Below, in pieces: positions 47,201 through 56,067 of a stretch of 64,000 nt of DNA. The position numbers and the translations under genes are program-made. Each line of letters starts with the position of its first letter. Position 1 is the first letter of the stretch. The notes under the pieces were generated by a model. It searched no databases and had not been told where the DNA came from. It saw only the letters and a list, made by a program, of their open reading frames with translations. This DNA comes from Planctomycetota bacterium (GTDB lineage: Bacteria; Planctomycetota; UBA8108; UBA1146), in the NCBI GenBank assembly GCA_018694835.1, contig JABHOG010000034.1, positions 37,945 to 101,944 on the forward strand, given 5' to 3'.

Positions 47201-47764
47201 GCCACGGATATCACCATTCACGATCCGATCTCACTGGAGCCTGCCGAGAAGATCGCTTTCCCTCGCCAGGTCAAAGTTCCTCATCAATCGATCTGTGATT
47301 ACATCTTGCCCCTCGCCGATGATGGGACTCCGCAAGATCATCTCACGATGCTGGTGACCACTGCAGGTTCAAAGGTACGGGAACAATCGCGTGCATGGAT
47401 GAACTCCGGAGAATACTTGAAGTCTCACGCTGTTCAGGCGCTTGCCGTTGAAATGGCCGAAGGTCTCGCAGAATTTGTTCACCGAGAGATCCGATCTGGC
47501 TGGGGCTTCCCTGACCCCGCTGGAATTTCAAATCTCGATCTATACCGGGCACGATACCGTGGGAAACGATTCTCCTTCGGGTATCCCGCCTGTCCCGACC
47601 TCTCCTGCCAGGAGGTGATCTGGAGATTGCTCCATCCTCAGGAGCACCTGGGTGTGGAGTTGACAGAGGGATTCATGATGGATCCAGAGGCCAGTGTCTC
47701 GGCACTCGCCTTCCATCACCCGGACGCCGCATACTTCGGCGTCGGGGGCAGAGAAGAAGCCTAA
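44249..47764 (+). CDS. metH: Cobalamin-dependent methionine synthase
   Basis: A 1171-residue enzyme, near the usual 1200, that moves a methyl group from methyltetrahydrofolate through cobalamin to homocysteine. Domains in order: homocysteine-binding (ILDGATGTALQDLDL; zinc ligands in GMNCATGP and GGCCGTTPDHI), pterin-binding (VVGERTNVIGSRRFKKM, DICMADPD-type DVCMADPDREE), cobalamin cap and binding (VKGDVHDIGKN, with the ligand His at residue 739; SGLLVKSAHQMV; GGAALS), and the SAM-binding activation domain (FSFGYPACPDLSCQEVIWRL). The activation domain allows reductive reactivation. A -10-like TATACT lies at 44206-44211. No cobalamin riboswitch could be recognised in the short 90-base upstream gap. 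Confidence 0.98.
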   Translation: MSFDPSKISKEQVRDQFLAHLRERILILDGATGTALQDLDLTAEDFGGEDLLGCNENLVLTRPEVIGSVHRRYLEAGADCIETNTFGATPLVLDEYQLGEKTEEINILGSQIARAEAERFATPEKPRWVIGSMGPTTKTLSVTGGITFDELKEHFRVQARGLLRGGCDVLLLETVQDTLNLKAAQFGIAAASDDVGFSRPVAISCTIEPMGTMLAGQAIDAFYTSVEHFEPLFIGMNCATGPRFMTDHLRTLAGISAFPVSVYPNAGLPNSDGLYEETPEILADHVQPFLDQGWINILGGCCGTTPDHIRSMAQSASAVTPRRWEKTSPAIISGIEVVEVNEDTTPLVVGERTNVIGSRRFKKMIGREEFEKAAEIGRRQDKGGAHIIDVCMADPDREELDDMMQFLPMLNRMTKAPLMIDSTDADVIEASLKLCQGKSIINSINLEDGEDRFEAVVPLAKSYGTALVVGCIDEDPEDGMAVTVARKLEIAERSHELLTKKYGIPESNIVFDPLVFPVGTGDAKYTSSASSTIDGVRAIQERFPRCSTVLGISNVSFGLPPAGREVLNSVFLYHCVQAGLSMAIVNSERMDRYASIPEEERTLCENLIWQRSKDPIVEFTEHFRGRKVATEGQSPLLELPIPERLARNIIEGTKEGLDDALQVALEMYDAPLAIINGPLMNGMAEVGRLFNNNELIVAEVLQSAESMKAAVAFLEPHMESSDSISRGKVMLATVKGDVHDIGKNLVQIILSNNGYDVIDLGIKVPPAQLIDAVQEHQPDIIGLSGLLVKSAHQMVVTAEDLQSSGIDLPILVGGAALSEKFTALKIQKKIDSPVIYARDAMDGLRIVSEIINESKRDAFFAEVKRSQNRILSGGSPATSTAVAQITLPDRSPAIAILEEIPAIPDHELHIRSQIDPREIFPLINPQMLYGRHMGLRGNFTKKIQAGDDKAQSLQRLMEELLEETIQRELLMPKAMWKCFPASATATDITIHDPISLEPAEKIAFPRQVKVPHQSICDYILPLADDGTPQDHLTMLVTTAGSKVREQSRAWMNSGEYLKSHAVQALAVEMAEGLAEFVHREIRSGWGFPDPAGISNLDLYRARYRGKRFSFGYPACPDLSCQEVIWRLLHPQEHLGVELTEGFMMDPEASVSALAFHHPDAAYFGVGGREEA

Positions 47765-47775
47765 CCGCCTCGTCG

Positions 47776-47820
47776 ATTCGCTCCGTCAATTCGCTGCGGC
47801 CGATTCGCTCCGGCCGATTC
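47776..47820. repeat. 13-14-bp direct repeat, about three copies
   Basis: ATTCGCTCCGTCA, ATTCGCTGCGGCCG and ATTCGCTCCGGCCG follow each other just after the metH stop and run up to the convergent acyltransferase stop. Confidence 0.75.
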
Positions 47821-48439
47821 AATCCCATGCCGGCCGCTTGCAATGATCTGCCAGACCTTCGATCTCTCGCTTCAGTGTTGCCACGAATTCCGTCCGATCT
47901 CCGCTCCATTTCATCGGCTGCCCCACCACCGCATCGACGAAGAAGGGAACGAAGATCGCTTCCCCGCGCGGCAGTGCTTTTCCACACCCATGCAAGAAGA
48001 GTGGATAAACCGGGACCTCTGGATGTCTCTGTGCGAGGTGAGCCACTCCCGTCTTGAACTCATCCATCATCTCGGCCTCTCCCCGGCTGCCTTCAGGGAA
48101 AATGATGAGGATTTCGCCCGCTTCAAGCGCCTCACTACAAGCGGATAGAGGATTCCCCTCGCTGTGGCGAACCTTTCGGTGCACAGGAATGATCCCGATG
48201 ATCTTCAGTGAAAACCAAGCGATCAGTTTGTTCTTGAGAAAGTAGTCCGCTGCTGCCACAGGACGAACCTTGTTCATCATCTGCAGGGGAAAGAGAGACT
48301 GCAAGATGAAGGAATCGAGATGGCTGTTGTGATTGGCAGCAATGATGGCTGGACCGCTATCGGGAATCCTCTCCCGAAACCGAACATTCAGACCGATCAA
48401 GATCAACACCAGTGGACGGACAAACAAACACTGGAACAT
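47819..48439 (-). CDS. plsC: 1-acyl-glycerol-3-phosphate acyltransferase (PlsC-like)
   Basis: About 206 residues from the chosen ATG. A membrane segment (LFVRPLVLILIGLNVRF) precedes the PlsC motifs: NHNSHLDSFIL (NHxxxxD, catalytic), IIPVHRKV (motif II region), FPEGSRGEAEM (motif III) and VPVYPLFLHGCG (motif IV). It would make phosphatidic acid, the substrate of the CdsA encoded just upstream. The start is uncertain: ATG 48439, GTG 48442 or a TTG shortly upstream are all possible, with no strong ribosome binding site; the longest frame overlaps cdsA. It closes a three-gene phospholipid operon and converges with metH. Confidence 0.85.
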   Translation of the reverse strand: MFQCLFVRPLVLILIGLNVRFRERIPDSGPAIIAANHNSHLDSFILQSLFPLQMMNKVRPVAAADYFLKNKLIAWFSLKIIGIIPVHRKVRHSEGNPLSACSEALEAGEILIIFPEGSRGEAEMMDEFKTGVAHLAQRHPEVPVYPLFLHGCGKALPRGEAIFVPFFVDAVVGQPMKWSGDRTEFVATLKREIEGLADHCKRPAWD

Positions 48440-48464
48440 CACCTTCAGCAGTAGATTCAAAATT

Positions 48465-49409
48465 TTAATAGTACAGCCAGAAACTGAAGTGGAAGAAGAT
48501 TGGCGCAGTGTAGATGAGACTGTCGACACGATCGAGAATTCCGCCATGACCCGGCAAAGTGCCGCCTGTGTCCTTGATGTTGAGGTCTCGCTTGATGGCC
48601 GACATCACCACATCCCCGATGAAGCCCGCCGTACCGACCAACCCCCCCGCGATCAGTGCTTGTTGGGTGGTGAATGGTGAAAGGTATGGGCCAATCCAAT
48701 AGGACAGTGCCACCGTGGTCGCCAACCCTCCGATGAAACCCTCCCAGGTCTTGTTGGGACTGACCTTGGGAATGATCTTGGTTCGACCAATAATCTTTCC
48801 CCAGAAATACTGCGCGATGTCATTTCCTTCGGTGAGGATCAACAGCATCACCGTCAGACCCGGCCCACCCGCAACTCCCACATGCTCCACATCCAGTGTC
48901 CCGAGATAAGCGATGTGGCCGATGCAAAACACACATGTCATCAGGCCCCACTGGGTGGAACTCGCAGCCCTCAAGAATCCTTCGTTGGCTCCGATGAACA
49001 CCATTCTCATCGGCAAGAGCAGGAACAGATAGACTGGAATGAAGATGATAAACATGTCGTACCATCGATCATGAATCCAGTAGTACTGAACGGGTATCGC
49101 AAGATATGCCCAGAAGAGTACGCGCCGATCTGCACGGCGCGTGGGTATCATCGAATAGAACTCCTTGAGACTCAGAAAGCTGACCAGAGCGAAGAACATG
49201 ATGGAATATGGTTCTTGAAGAACCAGTGCCACCGTCACCATGGAGACGATGATCCACCACGAAAATATTCTTGGAGGAAGGTCCCCAAGATCCTTTTCAG
49301 GCTTCAGCCAACCGATCAGTTTCACGATCAAGGTGGATAGGATCAGCACCGAGAAGATGGCCCCGAGGGAGTACTCGACCGCTGATGAGAGGTTACTGAA
49401 CCAGTTCAC
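48465..49409 (-). CDS. cdsA: Phosphatidate cytidylyltransferase
   Basis: A 314-residue multi-pass membrane enzyme that makes CDP-diacylglycerol from phosphatidic acid and CTP. The family signature is present near the C-terminus: SAIKRDLNIKDTGGTLPGHGGILDRVDSL, seen in pieces as KRDLNIKDTGGTLPGHGG and ILDRVDSLIYTAP; the upstream NDIAQYFWGKIIGRTKIIP and SPNKTWEGFIGG also fit. The start is GTG 49409, five bases after AGGAG and overlapping the stop of the preceding gene (GTGA). Confidence 0.93.
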   Translation of the reverse strand: MNWFSNLSSAVEYSLGAIFSVLILSTLIVKLIGWLKPEKDLGDLPPRIFSWWIIVSMVTVALVLQEPYSIMFFALVSFLSLKEFYSMIPTRRADRRVLFWAYLAIPVQYYWIHDRWYDMFIIFIPVYLFLLLPMRMVFIGANEGFLRAASSTQWGLMTCVFCIGHIAYLGTLDVEHVGVAGGPGLTVMLLILTEGNDIAQYFWGKIIGRTKIIPKVSPNKTWEGFIGGLATTVALSYWIGPYLSPFTTQQALIAGGLVGTAGFIGDVVMSAIKRDLNIKDTGGTLPGHGGILDRVDSLIYTAPIFFHFSFWLYY

Positions 49410-50053
49410 TGGCACTCCTGAAGCGCTTTTCTCGACCGATTCCAGATGGTCAGCACACCCAATCCGATCAGCACCCCAAGAATCGGATCGAGCCAGTGGG
49501 AAATATCGTATCCAAGTCCGATGATTCCGCAAATGAGGCCCACCACTAGCGCTCGATCACTCTTCCCCATTGGCCCATCGTATCGTCGGCTCGCCCCGAT
49601 CTGGACTGCAATGACTCCAGTCATCTCTGCAATGATTCCGACGATCACCATTGCCACGACCAGTACAGCGTTGAATCCTGCCACATAGGCCAGGGGCAGA
49701 TAAAGAGCGGCATCCGAGATGACGTCTCCCAGTTCATTGAGAACTGCTCCGAGACTCGACTTCATGTCGTGCTCCCTTGCCAGCATCCCATCGATGGCAT
49801 TGAGAGCCATCCTCAGCAGCAGGACCACCGGGATTGCCAGCAGCAGACAAGGGCTCGAAGACGATTCTGAGTTCTCTGCCGACAGAAATGGTAAGGGGTG
49901 ATACTCATCGAGGATCCAGATCCCCGTGACGATCGACAGCAACATCGCTGCAATGGTAACCTGATTGGCGGTCACACCGATGCGCGCCAACAACTTCACA
50001 ATCGGTCTGAGCAGATTTTGAAATGCTGGTTTAATCTCATAGACGCTGACCAA
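49406..50053 (-). CDS. CDP-alcohol phosphatidyltransferase family protein
   Basis: A 215-residue membrane protein. The family motif DGx2ARx8Gx3Dx3D appears as DGMLAREHDMKSSLGAVLNELGDVISD, here split as DGMLAREH and GAVLNELGDVISD, so the metal-binding aspartates are present. These enzymes attach an alcohol (glycerol phosphate, inositol phosphate, serine) to CDP-diacylglycerol; the acceptor cannot be read from the sequence. Translation starts at TTG 50053 behind GGAGG. It is first in an operon with cdsA and the acyltransferase, so the product feeds a phospholipid pathway. Confidence 0.85.
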   Translation of the reverse strand: MVSVYEIKPAFQNLLRPIVKLLARIGVTANQVTIAAMLLSIVTGIWILDEYHPLPFLSAENSESSSSPCLLLAIPVVLLLRMALNAIDGMLAREHDMKSSLGAVLNELGDVISDAALYLPLAYVAGFNAVLVVAMVIVGIIAEMTGVIAVQIGASRRYDGPMGKSDRALVVGLICGIIGLGYDISHWLDPILGVLIGLGVLTIWNRSRKALQECQ

Positions 50054-50130
50054 TGAGCCTCCAGATCGAATGGGAACAGTGATTCCTTGAGTGGGAGTCT
50101 AATCACCAGAGGAAATCTGATCGCATGAAT

Positions 50131-53100
50131 TCAACGTTTATTCAGGACTACATTCACCTCGAAGGTGTCATCCTTCCGTTCGATCACCAGCAACACTGTA
50201 TCTCCCGCTTCTAACTGCTTCAGCAGGTTCGAGTAGCCCCGGAGGTCTTCGATGGCGGTACCATCCAGCGAGAGGAGTCGATCTCCCTCTCGTAGCCCCG
50301 CCGCCTGAGCAGGAGAATCTTCCACCACTCCTTCGATCCTGACACCCGGTCCCGTGTCAGCGAAATCTGGAATCGTGCCCAGAAATACCCTTCTCCCGGC
50401 GGTAGGAGCTGTAGTTTCAGTTCCCGCCGCCCCATCCAGGGTCGAGGTCAGCGGCTCGGTACGATCAGATAGATACAACAGCGCTTCCCGCAACCATATC
50501 GCAACCTCAACCATTCCAGCAGTGTCGACCTTGTCGGCAGTATCTCCTGGACGGTGATAATCGTCATGGGCTCCCGTCGTCAGCTGGATCCCGGGGACTC
50601 CCAGAGCATGGAAGGGTACCTGGTCCGACCCACCTGGATCATCGTTGACCGCAGTCGCTGCGACACCAGTAGTGAAACCAACCCCACGAGCAATATGGAT
50701 CCACTCGGTGGCGGTACCTATTCCCAATGCCAGAAGTTTCCCTTCGGAAAGGCGACCGACTGCGTCGATGCTGATCACCGAGATGGCCCGCTCTGCAGGC
50801 CACTGCTCCATCGATTCGATGTACCGACGAGCCCCACGCAATCCCCACTCCTCGGCACTGGTAGCGACAAAGATGACGCTCCTGGCAGGGCGATGAGTAC
50901 CTGCAAGGATTCGAGCCGTCTCTAGCATCACTGCAACGCCTGAAGCGTTATCGTCGGCTCCCGGGTGTATCTTGCCTTCATTACCCGATCGAACATCGGG
51001 CCAACCGCGGCCTAGATGATCGACATGGGCGAGAACCACCACCGATTGCCCCGACAACGTCTCATCTGTTCCGGGAATCATGCCGATGACATTGCGCAAT
51101 GGGACGGTTCTTTTCTCACCAACGATCTCGGCTGATTCGCTCCAGGGATCGAAATAGGACCCGTCGGGGGCTGCAGGCTGCAAACCGATCTCTTCAAACC
51201 GATTCGCCACCCACTGAGTCGCTTGTTCCAGACCCACTGAACCGTTTTCTCGCCCCTCCAGTTGTGGATCAGCAAGCCAACGAACATCGGAGATCATTCG
51301 ATCTCCATCGAGGACCGGCCCTGGTCGGGCAAGAGGTTCTCGTGAGTCCACTATCGCCTCGACTGAAACATCTTCTGCGGTCCAGGAAAGAGGAGAAGAT
51401 CCGGTAGACCACTCCCCTTTCCCCACATTGGTCGGCTCATCTCCCTCGAACAGCAGATAAGAATACTTGCCGTAATGTGGGAGTTTCCGAGCCAGTCCTG
51501 GAATCGCTGCCTCTCGGTAACAACGAATCCAACCCATCGTCGAATTCTCTTTGCCAGACTGCCTGGCCACCTGGATCCCGCAGTGATCCTGCTGCCGCAA
51601 CGGTGCTTTCTCACTGGACTGTTTCATATCCGGCAAATTCCAGAGTGAAGAAGCCAGCGTGAATTGCTCCGAGGCCCCTTTTTCTTGAATCTCCGTCAGC
51701 AATGCTCTGTACTCTTCCGGCAGTATTGGTTCACCAAGAAACCAGATCGCTGTTCCGTCGGAGATCTCATTCAACTCTCGGTCGAGAATGATTTGAACAT
51801 CTCCAGAGGAAGCCCATGACTCCGCAAGCTCTCGCCAAGCTGATAGCCTCGGGCTCTGAGACGGTAAGATGATCAACTGGGAAGAGGCACCGAAGATGTC
51901 TCCGATGGTCGGTGGGGTCTCCGAAGAATCGAGTCTTCGAAACACATCAAATAACGGATCCACCCTCACCGCAGCCAACGAATGCTCCACCTCGAAGGAT
52001 TGCTGTCGGGGGATGATCCCTGCTTCATTCGCGGAAAACTCGACCACTTCTTGCAACCATCCAGGCGAACTCTTCAGCTGAATTTGAACCGGAACTCGAA
52101 CCGGATACGGCCCCTGTTCCTGAACCTGCTCGATCACGATTCGCGAACTTGCACCCCCTGACTCCACGGTCAGTTGGAAATCCGGAGCCCCAGTGGTTTC
52201 AATCCAGGACTTCATCCAGTCCACGAGTTTGATACCCGCCACTTCTCCGATGGAAGCAGCAATATCCTCAAATGAAGCACTTCTGAAAGAATAGGACGAG
52301 TAGAACTCCTGAAGACCTTTCTTGAACGCTTCCTCGCCAACCTTCAATCGGATCATATGCCACAACATCAGGCACTTGCCGTAGCCCACCGCTTCTGAAG
52401 CCCCGGAATGACGACTACGAAAATCTCGTAGGGGAAAATCGAGCCCCTCCTGGACATAAGATCCGAATTTCTTCAAGACATCGCGACGGTACTCTGCTCC
52501 ACGTCCCTCACCTTCCTTCATCAGATGGTCGGCGAGATATGCAGTGAGCCCTTCGCACCAGTTGCCGCTCGGATAATCGACATACACCGAGTTCCCCCAC
52601 CAGTTATGTAGCACCTCGTGTGGATAGGATGATCTGAGGATGAAGGGTAGCCGGATCACTTGCGGGCCCAGCAACGTGAAAGACGGCATGCCGTAACCGC
52701 TCTCCCAGAAGTTCTCGACCAATGCGAACTTCGAGTAGGGATAGGGGCCGATCAACTTCGAGTACATCTCGACGTATTGAACCGTCGCTTCCAGGTACTT
52801 GGCGGCCAGATTTGGCTCATCCTCTCGTAAAAACACCTGAGCCTCGACCTGCGCGGTCACTTTGCGGTACTCGTGAAAACGGGCAGCGATGAGAAAGATT
52901 TCTTCCTGGGGTTTATCCTTCTCACTTCTCCAGCGAACGATGCTCCGATCCGCTTCACTCGACACGACTTCTCTCGTGCCCTGACTCACAGCTGTCCAGC
53001 CAGCCGGAAGATCGACTTCCAGCGAGAAAGTGAACCTGGTCTCTTCCTGAAGGGGTAACCACGATGTGGCTCCACCCAGAAACACACCCTTTTCTTCGAT

Positions 53101-53520
53101 GGTCCCAGGAGTCGCTGAAAAAGATTTTCCCGCACCTGAACCGACCTGTGTCAGCTGTTCCTGGATGACCCCTGATGCTCTGAGAATCACAGGGGAAGAC
53201 TCCTGGTCCTCGAACTCGACTCTCCACCATCGACGTGACACCGGCCGCTGGGGATCCAGTGTCGCTCCGGATCCAACTGCGGCGGCATCCCGGATCTGTG
53301 TCAAGGATCCAGCCGATTCGAGTTGAGGCGTCAAACCTGAATGAAGGGGGAAATCAAAATGGGTCTGTAATCCTCCTAGCCTCTTCACAGTGGCACGCCA
53401 GGAAATCGCTCCTGTGGATGGATTGAGAAGGACCTCAGCATCCAGATGAGGCTCATTCCCGGACGGAATCTCGGCAGGAGCGACAAACAGTAAACTGCTC
53501 AATATCAGGGTGAGGTACAT
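50131..53520 (-). CDS. Secreted fusion peptidase: M1-type, M28-type and PDZ domains
   Basis: A 1129-residue protein with a signal peptide (MYLTLILSSLLFVAPAE). An M1-type N-terminal part has the zinc motif SYPHEVLHNWWG (His about 302) with the third ligand in NWCEGLTAYL and continues through an Ala-rich helical region. From about residue 730 there is an M28-type aminopeptidase: VVLAHVDHLG, HPGADDNASGVAV, SAEEWGLRGARR, SIDAVGRL and TTGAHDDYHRPGDT, covering the two-zinc site. A C-terminal PDZ domain (VVEDSPAQAAGLREGDRLLSL) ends the chain. Both catalytic sites look intact. It probably digests peptides outside the cytoplasm. M28-PDZ pairs are common; joining them to an M1 domain is unusual. Confidence 0.88.
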   Translation of the reverse strand: MYLTLILSSLLFVAPAEIPSGNEPHLDAEVLLNPSTGAISWRATVKRLGGLQTHFDFPLHSGLTPQLESAGSLTQIRDAAAVGSGATLDPQRPVSRRWWRVEFEDQESSPVILRASGVIQEQLTQVGSGAGKSFSATPGTIEEKGVFLGGATSWLPLQEETRFTFSLEVDLPAGWTAVSQGTREVVSSEADRSIVRWRSEKDKPQEEIFLIAARFHEYRKVTAQVEAQVFLREDEPNLAAKYLEATVQYVEMYSKLIGPYPYSKFALVENFWESGYGMPSFTLLGPQVIRLPFILRSSYPHEVLHNWWGNSVYVDYPSGNWCEGLTAYLADHLMKEGEGRGAEYRRDVLKKFGSYVQEGLDFPLRDFRSRHSGASEAVGYGKCLMLWHMIRLKVGEEAFKKGLQEFYSSYSFRSASFEDIAASIGEVAGIKLVDWMKSWIETTGAPDFQLTVESGGASSRIVIEQVQEQGPYPVRVPVQIQLKSSPGWLQEVVEFSANEAGIIPRQQSFEVEHSLAAVRVDPLFDVFRRLDSSETPPTIGDIFGASSQLIILPSQSPRLSAWRELAESWASSGDVQIILDRELNEISDGTAIWFLGEPILPEEYRALLTEIQEKGASEQFTLASSLWNLPDMKQSSEKAPLRQQDHCGIQVARQSGKENSTMGWIRCYREAAIPGLARKLPHYGKYSYLLFEGDEPTNVGKGEWSTGSSPLSWTAEDVSVEAIVDSREPLARPGPVLDGDRMISDVRWLADPQLEGRENGSVGLEQATQWVANRFEEIGLQPAAPDGSYFDPWSESAEIVGEKRTVPLRNVIGMIPGTDETLSGQSVVVLAHVDHLGRGWPDVRSGNEGKIHPGADDNASGVAVMLETARILAGTHRPARSVIFVATSAEEWGLRGARRYIESMEQWPAERAISVISIDAVGRLSEGKLLALGIGTATEWIHIARGVGFTTGVAATAVNDDPGGSDQVPFHALGVPGIQLTTGAHDDYHRPGDTADKVDTAGMVEVAIWLREALLYLSDRTEPLTSTLDGAAGTETTAPTAGRRVFLGTIPDFADTGPGVRIEGVVEDSPAQAAGLREGDRLLSLDGTAIEDLRGYSNLLKQLEAGDTVLLVIERKDDTFEVNVVLNKR

Positions 53521-53655
53521 TCACTCCTCTTTCTCGGGTGGTAGAGGATCTTATCTGCTGAACTCGGTTCGGTCCATGTTGACTCTGGTGGCTGGAAACC
53601 TTCTCATCCAGAGGCACGCTCAGCGGACCCAGCAGCCTGTACAGGAGAGCCTCAG

Positions 53656-56067
53656 ATGAACAAGTTGGATCAGTTATTCCTGAAGTCGGCGCTCAAGAGT
53701 GGGCTGCTCGACGAGGATGGGGTGAAGGCGATCGCTGCGGAGATGCAGAACGACAATGGAGATGCCAGTGGACACGCGGTGGCTCTCGATCTGTTGACTC
53801 AGGATCAATCCAACCGGCTCATCTCCAGTATCGAGGCCAAACTCCCACCCGAGGGAATACCGGGGTTCGAGATTCTCGACCCCATCGGCAGAGGTGCGAC
53901 CAGCACCGTCTGGAAAGCAAAGCAGGAATCTCTGGGCAAGATCGTGGCGCTGAAAGTGTTCTCCTCGACTATGACAAAAACTACTAGACCCGAAGATTTG
54001 ATCACAGAAGCGAGGAATGCTGCGCGCTTGAACCACCCTCACATCGTTCATGCCCTCGATGCAGGGATCACAGATGGGAAGTGCTGGTTCGCCATGGAAC
54101 TGGTGGAGGGGGAAACTCTTCAGCAGAAGCTGGCCAGAAGGGGATCGCTATCAGAAAGAGAGCTGGGAGAACTGGCCCTGTGCATCACACAAGGTCTGTC
54201 CCACGCTCATTCTGCAGGTCTGCTCCATCGCGATCTCAAGCCTGGGAACATCCTGATCTCCGAGGACGGCATTCCCAAGATCACCGACCTCGGTCTGGCC
54301 CTTGCCGAAGAAGAAGCCGGTTCCCTGGACAGTTCTGATCTGCGTAAAGGCACTCCACTCTACATCTCGCCGGAACAGGCTCTGGGTCAAGATATCGACG
54401 CCAGGAGCGACCTCTACTCACTCGGAGCAACCCTCTACCACTGCATGACCGGTAGGCCGCCCTTCCAGGGGAATAGCAATCGAGAGATTCTCCAGAAGCA
54501 TGTACAGGAACAGATCATCCCGGTTGCCACCCTGACCGGAGTCGATTCTCCACTCGATGAGGTGGTGGAGAAACTGCTCGCAAAGACTCCGAAGCAACGC
54601 TACCAGGATGCAGAGGAATTGCTCACTGCTCTTCATCTCGCCAGCGGAACACCGAAGGAGCAGAACTCGATCAGTTCTCCCAGGGCTCGGAAACGACCCG
54701 CACGCGGTTCTGGATCCTCCGGTACATCCCGCCAGCGGAAAGGGGCAGGGAGTTCCAAAACTTCGACCCACAGCAAGAACACTCTGATGACCAAGATCGG
54801 AATCGGTACTGGAGTGGCCATATCAGTTTTGATGATGCTCTCTGCCGCGTCCAAGATGAACCAGGGTACCCCTCAGTTTGATGAACGGTTGGAGCAACAT
54901 CGAAACGAAGTCGCAGCACAGAAAATCGTGGAGCGAATGGCAACGGCCAAGATCGATTTCGACAGATCCGAGGCTCTCGCTGAATCTCATCTGAGTTCTA
55001 TCTTGTCACAAGACCAAGACTTGCAGATTCGAGCCCTCAAACTCGCACTCCCAACTCATGGGGGAACGCGAGCTTCGGCCAAGATGAGTACTGCTCTGGA
55101 TAATATCAGGGTATCGATAGTGCAAACGAGGCAAGCGGATGGTCGAACGGTCATGGCTGAAGCCAAACAACTGGCCAGCGATGGTGAGTTGTGGGCCGCC
55201 ATCACTCGCCTCGATGATCGCCCTTCCTCTGCGCGAAAAGACGAGGATCTCAATCGTGACATCGAGATCTTGCTCTCGAACTGGGAGGAAGAAATTGACT
55301 CCAGATTCGAAGCAGACCGCCAAAAGATCAACTTCCACAGGGATCGCCGAGAGTTCGTCGAAGCGCTGGCACTGATCGATGAGATCGAACTCTACGCAGA
55401 TCCAGATAACGCCAGCAGTGCCGTCAAATGGCGGGACGAAATCGTCATGGCACGAAGTAAACTGGCGAAGGAAGAGTCGAAGAAGAGAATGATCGAGGAA
55501 AACAGACTGTACCTGGCCCTCTGGTCCCAATATCGAGAGAAATCTCTCCAGCGAGACATCAAGGGAATGGTCAGCATTGCAGTTTCCCTGGATGCCGAGT
55601 TGATGGTGGACGATGTGAAGGCGCTGATCGAAACCGACCTTCTCGCCTTCGGCTTACTCGATCAATTCATCAAGAGTGCACTTCAGGAACTGAAGGAAAT
55701 GGGGCAGGACGGCAAGGAAGTAACCCTCGAACGGGTTCCACTGGAAGGCCGCAACAGGAGTCGCAAGGACCGAGGAGTCGTCGATCGAATAGACAGTGAG
55801 AGTGTCTGGCTTCGACTATCTTCCGAGAACGCCGTGATGCCGATGAAGATCAGTGAACTCACCGACTCGTTTCTGTTCGGCCTGGTTTCCCAGCGGCACG
55901 GGAATTCAAGCGTGGAGTACCGAATTCCTCTGGGACTGCTCAGTATGTACCGAGGTCTCAATGACATCGCGCGGGACAACTTCCGCATCGCCGAGGAAAA
56001 AGGCACCAGACCAGACACCTGGTTACAGCATCTGCAGTGGGCCAAGAATAACGTGTCCGGTTACTGA
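53656..56067 (+). CDS. Membrane-anchored Ser/Thr protein kinase (PknB type)
   Basis: An 803-residue protein. After about 70 residues, the kinase domain (about 71-330) shows IGRGATSTVWKAKQ (glycine loop), IVALKVF (ATP-binding Lys), HRDLKPGNILI (catalytic loop), KITDLGLAL (DLG in place of DFG) and GTPLYISPEQALG. A basic Ser/Arg-rich linker leads to one membrane helix near residues 378-398 (KIGIGTGVAISVLMMLSAA), and a 400-residue, mostly helical C-terminal part of unknown type should lie outside. The ATG follows AGGAG by eight bases. Such kinases are especially numerous in Planctomycetota. Target proteins are unknown. Confidence 0.92.
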   Translation: MNKLDQLFLKSALKSGLLDEDGVKAIAAEMQNDNGDASGHAVALDLLTQDQSNRLISSIEAKLPPEGIPGFEILDPIGRGATSTVWKAKQESLGKIVALKVFSSTMTKTTRPEDLITEARNAARLNHPHIVHALDAGITDGKCWFAMELVEGETLQQKLARRGSLSERELGELALCITQGLSHAHSAGLLHRDLKPGNILISEDGIPKITDLGLALAEEEAGSLDSSDLRKGTPLYISPEQALGQDIDARSDLYSLGATLYHCMTGRPPFQGNSNREILQKHVQEQIIPVATLTGVDSPLDEVVEKLLAKTPKQRYQDAEELLTALHLASGTPKEQNSISSPRARKRPARGSGSSGTSRQRKGAGSSKTSTHSKNTLMTKIGIGTGVAISVLMMLSAASKMNQGTPQFDERLEQHRNEVAAQKIVERMATAKIDFDRSEALAESHLSSILSQDQDLQIRALKLALPTHGGTRASAKMSTALDNIRVSIVQTRQADGRTVMAEAKQLASDGELWAAITRLDDRPSSARKDEDLNRDIEILLSNWEEEIDSRFEADRQKINFHRDRREFVEALALIDEIELYADPDNASSAVKWRDEIVMARSKLAKEESKKRMIEENRLYLALWSQYREKSLQRDIKGMVSIAVSLDAELMVDDVKALIETDLLAFGLLDQFIKSALQELKEMGQDGKEVTLERVPLEGRNRSRKDRGVVDRIDSESVWLRLSSENAVMPMKISELTDSFLFGLVSQRHGNSSVEYRIPLGLLSMYRGLNDIARDNFRIAEEKGTRPDTWLQHLQWAKNNVSGY

